From assembly GCA_047614125.1 (NCBI GenBank), contig JBLHHI010000145.1, positions 1 to 7,490 on the forward strand: a DNA stretch of 7,490 nt, written 5' to 3'. How positions within the stretch are numbered: position 1 is the first letter of the stretch; every line of letters starts with the position of its first letter. The notes below the pieces were generated by a model, which was not told the origin of the DNA, did not search any database, and worked only from the letters and a program-made list of their open reading frames with translations. The DNA comes from JBLHHI01 sp047614125 (GTDB lineage: Bacteria > Bacteroidota > Bacteroidia > NS11-12g > UBA9320). Positions 1 through 6,362 of this stretch are shown one piece after another. The position numbers and the translations under genes were made by a program.

Positions 1-87
1 ATATATCAAAATGCAAACACAGATTTTTGGAGTAAATTTATGAACAAGAATTGCCGGGGAGCAGTCGCTTCGCTTTTGCTGAATTTT

Positions 88-120
88 GTTCGTCCTTCCG
101 ACGACGAATGAAGAATCTTT
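88..120. repeat. Degenerate interspersed-repeat-like segment
   Basis: Read on the minus strand, this segment runs AAGATTCTTCATTCGTCGTC followed by GGAAGGACG. That resembles the intergenic repeat type with an AGATTCCTC...TCGGAATGAC core that I recall from many Bacteroidota and other genomes. The similarity is from memory and is not exact. It contains a 6-bp inverted repeat, TTCGTC (89-94) and GACGAA (103-108). Only one copy is in the window, so repetitiveness cannot be shown here. Confidence 0.35.
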
Positions 121-180
121 TGGAGAGGATGTAGGCTGTCTATATATATTTTATTCGCCACCAAGGAAAAATCAGAAAGG

Positions 181-199
181 CCCTGAGACGAGCTCAGGG
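181..199. repeat. Perfect hairpin CCCTGAG-acgag-CTCAGGG
   Basis: The 7-bp arms CCCTGAG (181-187) and CTCAGGG (193-199) flank a 5-nt loop. A T6 run lies at 212-217, which is 12 nt after the stem and too far for a textbook intrinsic terminator. The minus-strand reading, beginning GTCACCCTGAGC, resembles a second common interspersed-repeat type. It could therefore be a REP-like element, a weak terminator for an upstream gene outside the window, or both. Confidence 0.5.
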
Positions 200-336
200 T
201 GACTCATTGGGTTTTTTGAAGGTTGGTATGGATACGGACGATTATATATCAACATGTCCAACTGCAGAGTTTTGTGTATGAAGTGGAAGTACCCATTGGA
301 TTTTAGCACAATATCAATTCAACATTCATAATTTAA

Positions 337-350
337 TTCGCCGCGGCGAA
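337..350. promoter_or_regulatory. Perfect 14-bp GC-rich palindrome, possible operator
   Basis: TTCGCCGCGGCGAA equals its own reverse complement over all 14 bases and stands out as a GC-rich block inside AT-rich flanks. It lies about 60-75 bp upstream of the -7 box of the first gene. It has no following T-run in either direction that would make it a terminator. I read it as a possible protein-binding site; the regulator is unknown. Confidence 0.4.
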
Positions 351-356
351 CATAAT

Positions 357-371
357 TGACCAGAATGGTCA
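357..371. promoter_or_regulatory. Perfect dyad TGACCA-GAA-TGGTCA, possible operator
   Basis: The 6-bp arms TGACCA (357-362) and TGGTCA (366-371) are perfect inverted copies around a 3-nt spacer. The centre is at 364, about 60 bp before the transcription start implied by the -7 box, a typical distance for an upstream activator site. Its centre is 20.5 bp from that of the neighbouring 14-bp palindrome, close to two helical turns, so both would face the same side of the DNA. The assignment as an operator is inference; a small RNA-level hairpin is the alternative. Confidence 0.4.
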
Positions 372-411
372 GAATTAACAACATCGTAAGCTGTAATGAC
401 ATTGCACTTTT

Positions 412-419
412 TATATTTG
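412..419 (+). promoter_or_regulatory. Bacteroidota-type -7 promoter box TATATTTG
   Basis: TATATTTG matches the Bacteroidota housekeeping -7 consensus TAnnTTTG at every fixed base. No good TTTG/TTG -33 box is seen at the usual 17-23 bp upstream; only a poor CTG at 391-393. Transcription would start near 424-427, leaving a leader of only a few bases before the ATG at 432. The weak -33 region fits a promoter needing an activator, possibly bound at the dyads just upstream. Confidence 0.5.
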
Positions 420-431
420 CACCTTGATAGC

Positions 432-2567
432 ATGAGAAGAGTTGTAGTATTTGTTTGCTTTCTTTTTTGTTTCTTTGGTATGGTGGCAGCACAAACTGCT
501 TCGTACGATGATAAAGTTACCAGTGCCTCGAATGTTCGGATGAATGTTTCGAACGTTGGAACCATTGGTAATGCCTTTCAAGGATATCGCAATGGGAGTG
601 GAGATCAAAGTTGTGAATACCCCGCCGGATCGGGTATTGAACACCTATTTGAAGGTGGGATTTGGGTGGGTGGATTAATCGACGGAAACGTAATTTCCGT
701 TTCTACCTCCGCACTCGATGCCACTGCCGGTTATGCAACGGGGAAAGGTGGATTTGAATTTACCGCCGAAGTGGGCAGCAAGCTCAATGAACGGTCGTCG
801 CTCTTTAACTCTCCCTTTTTCTCGCCAGCATCGGTTTCTCATCAAGATTACTTTGCAACCTTTACCGATAAAAACATCGTTGTGCCTGGAACCAACGTGC
901 CCATTTCGGGTCACAGTCAGCCCATGGGCTTAACGGTTAACATGGAAAGCTATAATTGGAATTATGCCTTTAGCGATTTCTTTGTAATTCTCAACTACAA
1001 GGTTACCAATAATGGAACCAGCACTATTGATAGCGTATACTTCGGACTTTGGACTAATACCGTTGTTCGAAACATCAATGTTTCACCTGCTGGAAGTGGT
1101 GGAGCTGCCTTTTATAATAAGGGCGGAAATGGTTATCTCGATACCTTGTTAATGTCGTATTGCTACGACAATGCCGGCGATGTTGGATTTACCGAGAGCT
1201 ACGTTGGTCAGAAATTTTTAGGGGCCGAAGACAAAACGGGTTTCTTGCATCCAACCATAAAAAAAGGATTTAAAGCACATTATAATGCGTGGACTTTTAA
1301 CAGTTCAAGTGACCCGGTGTTTTTTCAACCCATATCCGATCAAGGTAGGTATACCAAACTTACCTACGGCTTAAACAATAACAAATGCTGGGATTGGCAA
1401 GGTTCACCTCCATCGGAATGTGGCGCACGAAGCTTTAAAAACCAATTGAATGATGCTGGAAACAGATCCGACTTGACATCTGTTGGACCGTTTAAATCAT
1501 TGGCTCCTGGAGAATCCATCACCATTTCCTATGCCGTTATTATGGGCAAAAAGTGGGAAGACGGGAATCCAAACTCCGACAATACCTACCAACAACAAAC
1601 CATCTTGCGCGACAATGCCAATTGGGCTCAAGTTGCGTATAATGGAGAAGATAAAAACTTTAATGGCGTTTTAGATCCTGGAGAAGATGTAGATCAAAAC
1701 GGAGAAATTACCCGATTCATCTTGCCCGCTCCACCGCACATTCCAAACACCAAATTGGTTACCGGGGAAAATAAGATCGAAGTATATTGGAGCAACAACG
1801 CAGAAAGCAGCGTTGACCCCATTACCCTCGAAAAAGATTTTGAAGGATATCGAGTATACATGACCAATTTGGGTTTTGACGTTACCAAGGTTCCAAACCT
1901 GGCTCTAGACTTAAAAAAGATTGCCGACTGGGATAAGTCGGGAAACTTCCTTTTTAACGAAACAGGTTTTGAATCCATAAAATTAGCGCAACCCGTTCAA
2001 TTTGAGGGAGATACCACAACTTATCATTATAAGTTTACCATTAATAACATCCAAAACGGCTGGCAATATGCTGTTTCGGTTACGGCCTATGATCGTGGAA
2101 ATATGAACAGCAATCTAGAATCGCTCGAGTCTACCATCTTGGGTAACAACTTTAGAGCCTTTGCGGGCAAACCCATTAATACCAACCTTTCCACCAACCA
2201 GCCCTTCGTGTATCCAAACCCATATTATGCTGGAGCGGCTTGGGAAGGAACCAGTAATTTTCAAGAACAAAGTAGAAAGATCTACTTTGCCAACCTGCCA
2301 AAAACCTGTATGATTCGAGTTTTTACCACGGCCGGTGATTTCATCGACGAAATTTATCACAACGGTCAATACGATGGTACCGATACACGTTGGACACAAA
2401 CCTTTGGAGCGGAAGCTACTGATCGGAATGTGTACAGCGGTGGCGAACATGCCTGGGATTTGCTCTCGGAAAACACTCAGATTATTGCACGGGGAATCTA
2501 TGTTTTTACTGTGGAGGATTTAGATACGGGCGAAACTTCGAAGGGGAAATTTGTGGTTGTTAAATAG
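432..2567 (+). CDS. Secreted protein with EF-hand-like loops, FN3-like domain and T9SS/FlgD-like C-terminal domain
   Basis: A 711-residue exported protein of unknown function. Residues 1-20 form a signal peptide (Arg-Arg, a Phe/Val-rich core, cleavage after V-A-A before Gln21). Residues about 22-400 are a Gly/Asn/Ser/aromatic-rich region with E-H-L-F-E-G-G-I-W-V-G-G near the start; I recall such regions in uncharacterised secreted proteins of Bacteroidota and Ignavibacteria. Residues 407-418 (D-x-N-x-N-G-x-L-D-x-x-E) form a complete EF-hand-type loop, followed directly by a second partial loop at 419-430, so calcium binding is likely. Residues about 437-567 look like a fibronectin type III domain. 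From 594 (Y-P-N-P-Y) to 711 is a C-terminal domain ending G-I-Y-V-F-T-V then K-F-V-V-V-K, like T9SS sorting or FlgD-type Ig domains. The frame opens at ATG 396, but I chose ATG 432: it begins a normal signal peptide, and the -7 box at 412-419 would lie inside a longer gene. First gene of the operon. An extracellular structural or binding role is inference; no enzyme motif is seen. Confidence 0.85.
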   Translation: MRRVVVFVCFLFCFFGMVAAQTASYDDKVTSASNVRMNVSNVGTIGNAFQGYRNGSGDQSCEYPAGSGIEHLFEGGIWVGGLIDGNVISVSTSALDATAGYATGKGGFEFTAEVGSKLNERSSLFNSPFFSPASVSHQDYFATFTDKNIVVPGTNVPISGHSQPMGLTVNMESYNWNYAFSDFFVILNYKVTNNGTSTIDSVYFGLWTNTVVRNINVSPAGSGGAAFYNKGGNGYLDTLLMSYCYDNAGDVGFTESYVGQKFLGAEDKTGFLHPTIKKGFKAHYNAWTFNSSSDPVFFQPISDQGRYTKLTYGLNNNKCWDWQGSPPSECGARSFKNQLNDAGNRSDLTSVGPFKSLAPGESITISYAVIMGKKWEDGNPNSDNTYQQQTILRDNANWAQVAYNGEDKNFNGVLDPGEDVDQNGEITRFILPAPPHIPNTKLVTGENKIEVYWSNNAESSVDPITLEKDFEGYRVYMTNLGFDVTKVPNLALDLKKIADWDKSGNFLFNETGFESIKLAQPVQFEGDTTTYHYKFTINNIQNGWQYAVSVTAYDRGNMNSNLESLESTILGNNFRAFAGKPINTNLSTNQPFVYPNPYYAGAAWEGTSNFQEQSRKIYFANLPKTCMIRVFTTAGDFIDEIYHNGQYDGTDTRWTQTFGAEATDRNVYSGGEHAWDLLSENTQIIARGIYVFTVEDLDTGETSKGKFVVVK

Positions 2568-2600
2568 CGAATTAAGCGCATTGAGTATGATGCGAAAGAA

Positions 2601-2610
2601 TATATATATA
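2601..2610. repeat. (TA)5 tract abutting a start codon
   Basis: Five TA dinucleotides run into the ATG of the second gene, so the A of the start codon is the last base of the tract. A purine-rich stretch GCGAAAGAA (2592-2600) precedes it and may aid ribosome binding. Changes in repeat number would alter the spacing between that stretch and the ATG, but the tract is short. An alternative ATG lies two codons inside at 2616. Confidence 0.6.
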
Positions 2611-4862
2611 TGAAAATGAAAACTTTACTTCAAAAAACTCTAGTTCTTGCCATTTTAGTTGGTGGATTTTTTACCTATGCCTCTGCGCAATATCAAAAGA
2701 TTAGTGTTAGGCAACTTCAATTTGTATCGGCAACCAATTTGGCCGCTTGCAACGATTCGTCGGCATACCTCGGAGACACGGTAACCATTGTTGGACGTGT
2801 TACTTGTGACGCGAACCTGATTGACGTTCCTTCTTCATCGGTTCAAGGTGGATTTAGACCCTTTGTTCATGTAATGGATACCGCCGACAATTCTTCGGGT
2901 GGTGATTTTAAAGGATTGCAAGTAATGGGAGTTTACACCGATGCTTCTGGAGCATCGCTTCCTGTAACCGACATTTATAACCTGTATGCAGGTATGGTTG
3001 TTGAGTTTACCGGTATTGTGGGTAGATATCAAGGCGAAACACAGTTGAGTGTTTTGAATAATTCGTCGATGAATGTTTTAGGAAATTCTACCGCGCCTGC
3101 CCCTGTGGTAGTTGACTTGGGCAAGCTCAACGGATCCGGCCGAGTAAACAACCTCGAAACGGGTGAAGAGTACGAAGATTCGTATGTTGAGATTAGAAAC
3201 CTTACGGTAATTAACGTTCAGCCTTTCAACAACAACCGAGTTAGCTTTGACGTAACCGACGAAAACGGAAATACCATTAATATATCCGATCGATTCTTCG
3301 TTCAAAAAACAGGTTCGTATTCTACTTCACGTTCGAGTGCTCCGGTTAAACAAGGCACCTTTGTTGCTCCCGCTGTTGGAACCAAATATGATTATTTACG
3401 AGGCATCGTTATCCATTCAGACAACGGATGTACCGGAAACAATGGACGAGGTTATGAACTTAATCCATTCGATACCAGCCATTACCGAGTTGGCAAAACT
3501 CCACCGAGTATTACTAAGGTGGTTCGAACTCCATTGGTTCCTAAAGATGTAGATAAGGTTATAATGGAGGCTAAGATCATTGATTTTGATGGAACGGTTG
3601 CTTCAACCAGCTTGTTTTATACTACCAACATTAATGCAGCCTACAATGCCTTTATCGAGGTTGTAATGGTCTTAAAATCAGGCACAACAGATACCTATGA
3701 AGCTGAAATTCCAGCAAATACGGAAGGTACAATTGTGCGATACTATCTCTATGCAACCGATGATATTGGACAAAAGAGCTACATGCCGTTTTCGGCCAGC
3801 GCAGGAACCAATCCAGACTTTAGCTTTTATACCGTAAGAAACAATGGCTTGAGCATTTCGGATGTTCAGCGTGTGCTAAACGTGCAAAACGATGCATCTC
3901 CATACAACAACCAAGTAGTTACCGTTACAGGTGTGGTTACGGCCAGCGCCAAGGCGTACGATTTGGAAGCCATTTATATTCAGGATGCAACCGCTACCGA
4001 ATGGGCAGCAATTAAGTGTCAAGGAAACTCAGACTTAATTAAGCTCTACAGAGGAGATGAAGTTACGGTAACCGGAACAGTTGCAGAAAGCTTTGGTTTT
4101 ACCATCTTGAACGTAACGAGTGTTACTAAAACCGGAAACATAGTTTCGATTAAACCCGTTGCAATCGATCCTTCAGATTCGACTTTTTACTTCAGCAAGA
4201 ACGCAGAAAAGTACGAAGGAATGTTGGTAGGCATGGCAAATCCAGCCGGCGGTAAGGTCTATATCTCAAATCCGCGCTATAACAACTTTGGAGAATATCT
4301 AATTTCAACCAACGAAGATGCTAGCTACGGTATGTCTAGAAGAGTTCAAGCCGGTATTCAAAACGCTACCAATGCAAGCAGTTTGTGGGTTTCATTGGTT
4401 TCTGATTCTACGCTTAAAGATCAAAGCGGTACGATGAACGTAGCTCCAATTGAAACAGCAAAGGGCATGTCGTTCGACACCGTTGTGGGTATCATGTACT
4501 ACGGCTTTGGAAATTACAACGTGCTTCCAAGAAATAACGACGACTTTATTGGCTCATCGGTAACCCTTTCAGGAACAATGTATCCAGATCGAGTATCTGT
4601 TGAGAATTTGACAACGAACAATCGAGTATTGCGTTTTTATCCAAATCCAACAACCAACCGCTTAAACGTTCAACGTGTTTCTGCCAACTTGGGAACGATT
4701 TCGATCAAAGTTTACAGCTTAACCGGAAGTTTGGTGGCCTCTTACGAAGTAGATCAGCAAGGATCGATCGACGTTTCTATGCTTACTCCAGGCGCATACA
4801 TCTTGCATTGTGTGGATGGAGATAACAATCAAGTAGGAAGTTTCCGATTGATTAAACAGTAG
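2610..4862 (+). CDS. T9SS-secreted protein with duplicated OB-fold-like modules
   Basis: A 750-residue secreted protein. Residues 1-26 are a signal peptide (Lys-rich start, L/V/I core, cleavage at A-S-A before Gln27). Residues about 31-294 form a first module whose strand patterns (D-T-V-T-I-V-G-R-V-T; M-V-V-E-F-T-G-I-V) resemble OB-fold domains of secreted, often nuclease-associated, proteins. Residues about 297-410 look Ig/FN3-like (I-V-R-Y-Y-L-Y-A-T-D-D-I-G). Residues about 414-648 repeat the first module in the same order. A linker leads to the T9SS type A sorting domain at 676-750: F-Y-P-N-P, then I-S-I-K-V-Y-S-L-T-G, D-V-S-M-L-T-P-G-A-Y and a terminal R-L-I-K-Q. The protein should be moved across the outer membrane by T9SS, then released or attached. 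No nuclease or protease catalytic motif was seen, so binding (polysaccharide, nucleic acid or protein) is more likely than catalysis; the ligand is unknown. It begins 42 bp after the first gene with no obvious promoter between them. Confidence 0.88.
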   Translation: MKMKTLLQKTLVLAILVGGFFTYASAQYQKISVRQLQFVSATNLAACNDSSAYLGDTVTIVGRVTCDANLIDVPSSSVQGGFRPFVHVMDTADNSSGGDFKGLQVMGVYTDASGASLPVTDIYNLYAGMVVEFTGIVGRYQGETQLSVLNNSSMNVLGNSTAPAPVVVDLGKLNGSGRVNNLETGEEYEDSYVEIRNLTVINVQPFNNNRVSFDVTDENGNTINISDRFFVQKTGSYSTSRSSAPVKQGTFVAPAVGTKYDYLRGIVIHSDNGCTGNNGRGYELNPFDTSHYRVGKTPPSITKVVRTPLVPKDVDKVIMEAKIIDFDGTVASTSLFYTTNINAAYNAFIEVVMVLKSGTTDTYEAEIPANTEGTIVRYYLYATDDIGQKSYMPFSASAGTNPDFSFYTVRNNGLSISDVQRVLNVQNDASPYNNQVVTVTGVVTASAKAYDLEAIYIQDATATEWAAIKCQGNSDLIKLYRGDEVTVTGTVAESFGFTILNVTSVTKTGNIVSIKPVAIDPSDSTFYFSKNAEKYEGMLVGMANPAGGKVYISNPRYNNFGEYLISTNEDASYGMSRRVQAGIQNATNASSLWVSLVSDSTLKDQSGTMNVAPIETAKGMSFDTVVGIMYYGFGNYNVLPRNNDDFIGSSVTLSGTMYPDRVSVENLTTNNRVLRFYPNPTTNRLNVQRVSANLGTISIKVYSLTGSLVASYEVDQQGSIDVSMLTPGAYILHCVDGDNNQVGSFRLIKQ

Positions 4863-4899
4863 GATTTTAGACCATTTGAAGCTAACATCTCACATTAGA

Positions 4900-6360
4900 A
4901 TGAAGGTAAAAATTGGCAGGAGGTTTTTGGCATTGGCTGCATGCCTTCTGTCTGTTTTATTTTTTTGGGGATGCAAGGATGATCTGGTGGTTGAAAACCT
5001 TCCACCCGATTCACATATATCGATTGAGAAAATAGATTTGCACGGCCAAAATAGGCTGAACAGCAGTGTTTATTTAAGTTGGTATGGAACCGATCGTGAC
5101 GGATATGTAGTTGGATACGAGTATTCGTTGGATGGAACAACGTGGAAGTTTACGGAGCGAAGAGATAGTGTTTTCCGCTTTTCGATTGATGCGGGTCTTG
5201 ATACCTCCGACATTAGTTTTTACTTGCGTGCCATTGATGACCATGGAGTTAAAGATCCAACGCCGGCACTGTTAATCATTCCGTTAAAAAACTCTCCTCC
5301 AGAAGCCAATTTTGAAGAAAAGAGTTTTCCAACAGACACAGCATATTCAGTGGTTACCTTTCGGTGGAATTATAAAGATCCGGATGGAAACCACACCGTA
5401 ACAAAGGCCTTTCTTAAAGTGAACGAAGGGGAATGGTTTGAGCTTGATCGGAGTAAGATTCTCATCAGTCTACGAGCAGAGGATACGAAGCTTTTGGGCA
5501 CTTCAAAAGCCGATCTCTTTTACGATACCGATTTAAATAAGGTTGGATCCATCGACGGTTTTAACAACGGTGGAAGCAATGTATTTTATCTCAAGGTAGT
5601 CGACATTGCCGGCACCGAAAGCAAGGTAGATACATCTTCGAACTTATTTGTAAAGCATCAAACCAGCGATCTCTTACTTATTGGAGGCCAACCGGCCGGC
5701 ATCAATGCCTTGTATAAAAACTTCGTTTCCAAATCGTACGGAAACGTGGATGCGGTAGACTTTGCGGATGATCAAGGACAATATCAGCCCATTTTTTGGA
5801 ACCCAACTTTTTCGTTGCTCACAGAAAAATATGATAAACTGGTTTTCAACTGCGATCAAAGTTTGTTCACCAATCGGCTCTCGGGCCAATCGGGTTTGTT
5901 GCTCGAATTTGCCGCACAAGTGCTTCAAAATTACACCAATAAGGGAGGTAAGTCGTTCATTTCCACCAGCTTCCCAGCAGGTTTCGATCCAAGCTTAATT
6001 CGTGGAGCTTTGCCGGTAGACAGCTTATCGCGCACGAGTGGTCAGGCCACTGTAGTGAACGATTCGTTTATTTATTCGTTCCAGGCAGGTTTGCCCAGCT
6101 TGCAACCCTCTAACCTAGTTTTAGGACTCGATCCTTTTGTTAAAACGGCAGATGCCTTCCCGTATTATTTCGCTCAAATAACTCGTTTTGGGGCTTGGAA
6201 AGGTACCAACGTGGTTGGCGTTCGAAGAACCAACAACGGCAAAGTTGATGGCAAAACTAATCAGGTCTTTTTTAGCACCGAGCTGCACTTATATAATAAA
6301 GATCAAGCCAAGTTGCAACAGCTCTTTAACCATGTAATTAACACCGAATTAAATTGGTAA
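4900..6360 (+). CDS. Predicted surface lipoprotein with two FN3-like domains and alpha/beta C-terminal domain
   Basis: A 486-residue lipoprotein. Residues 1-24 are a lipoprotein signal (K/R-rich start, L/A/F core, F-W-G before Cys25). Cys25 is followed by K-D-D, matching the K-(D/E)2 lipoprotein export signal described in Capnocytophaga, so display on the outer face of the outer membrane is predicted. Residues about 36-131 are FN3-like (V-Y-L-S-W-Y-G-T-D-R-D-G; Y-L-R-A-I-D-D-H-G); 134-250 are a second one (F-R-W-N-Y-K-D-P-D-G). Residues about 257-486 alternate strands and helices (D-L-L-L-I-G-G; K-L-V-F-N-C-D; a helix then N-K-G-G-K-S-F-I-S; Q-V-F-F-S-T-E-L-H-L), suggesting a Rossmann or glutamine-amidotransferase-like fold, but no G-x-C-x-G nucleophile is present. 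A TTG at 4876 would lengthen the frame by 8 residues; ATG 4900 gives the standard lipoprotein signal. It starts 37 bp after the second gene, and its stop shares a base with the receptor's start, so it is probably the receptor's partner. It does not look like helical SusD. Confidence 0.83.
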   Translation: MKVKIGRRFLALAACLLSVLFFWGCKDDLVVENLPPDSHISIEKIDLHGQNRLNSSVYLSWYGTDRDGYVVGYEYSLDGTTWKFTERRDSVFRFSIDAGLDTSDISFYLRAIDDHGVKDPTPALLIIPLKNSPPEANFEEKSFPTDTAYSVVTFRWNYKDPDGNHTVTKAFLKVNEGEWFELDRSKILISLRAEDTKLLGTSKADLFYDTDLNKVGSIDGFNNGGSNVFYLKVVDIAGTESKVDTSSNLFVKHQTSDLLLIGGQPAGINALYKNFVSKSYGNVDAVDFADDQGQYQPIFWNPTFSLLTEKYDKLVFNCDQSLFTNRLSGQSGLLLEFAAQVLQNYTNKGGKSFISTSFPAGFDPSLIRGALPVDSLSRTSGQATVVNDSFIYSFQAGLPSLQPSNLVLGLDPFVKTADAFPYYFAQITRFGAWKGTNVVGVRRTNNGKVDGKTNQVFFSTELHLYNKDQAKLQQLFNHVINTELNW

Positions 6361-6362
6361 TG
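6358..6362 (+). promoter_or_regulatory. TAATG stop/start overlap, translational coupling
   Basis: The lipoprotein stop TAA (6358-6360) and the receptor start ATG (6360-6362) share one base. No separate Shine-Dalgarno motif is evident, so terminating ribosomes probably reinitiate here. This would fix the ratio of lipoprotein to receptor and argues that they work together. Confidence 0.75.

Larger units (their letters stand above)
1..431. other. Non-coding leader region upstream of the four-gene operon
   Basis: No convincing gene is present in this stretch. The only open frames are very short or are antisense shadows. Its content in order is: an AT-rich beginning; a tract resembling degenerate interspersed repeats (about 88-120); a TA-rich run (141-150); a perfect hairpin with a later T-run (181-199, T6 at 212-217); about 115 bp with nothing recognisable; two perfect dyads (337-350 and 357-371); and a Bacteroidota-type -7 promoter box (412-419). 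The gene that would lie further upstream is outside the window, so the hairpin could belong to that gene's 3' end. Confidence 0.7.

Noticed and set aside
40..111. Short open frame ATG...TGA (23 codons) preceded by a TAAATTTA box
   Set aside because: It overlaps the repeat-like segment, has no ribosome-binding context and no recognisable peptide; probably chance.
181..217. Intrinsic terminator made of hairpin 181-199 and T6 at 212-217
   Set aside because: The T-run starts 12 nt after the stem, and the hairpin resembles an interspersed repeat; kept as a hairpin, not called a terminator.
357..371. CRP/FNR-type site
   Set aside because: TGACCA-GAA-TGGTCA has the wrong half-site bases and spacing for TGTGA-N6-TCACA or TTGAT-N4-ATCAA.
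396..431. N-terminal extension of the first gene from ATG 396
   Set aside because: It would bury the signal peptide and contains the promoter box.
2115..2450. Antisense open frame of 111 codons
   Set aside because: Lies wholly opposite the FN3-like and C-terminal domain region of the first gene; the composition is that of a shadow frame, with no domain.
2577..2594. Hairpin CGCAT...ATGCG in the first intergenic gap as a terminator
   Set aside because: Only 5 bp of stem and no T-run; the genes appear co-transcribed.
2610..4862. Secreted nuclease
   Set aside because: OB-like modules alone are present; no endonuclease/exonuclease/phosphatase or other catalytic motif was found.
4876..4899. TTG start for the lipoprotein gene
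   Set aside because: Adds 8 residues ahead of a standard lipoprotein signal; ATG 4900 is the better start.
4900..6360. SusD/RagB family assignment for the lipoprotein
   Set aside because: SusD proteins are mostly helical with TPR-like repeats; this one is beta-sandwich followed by alpha/beta.
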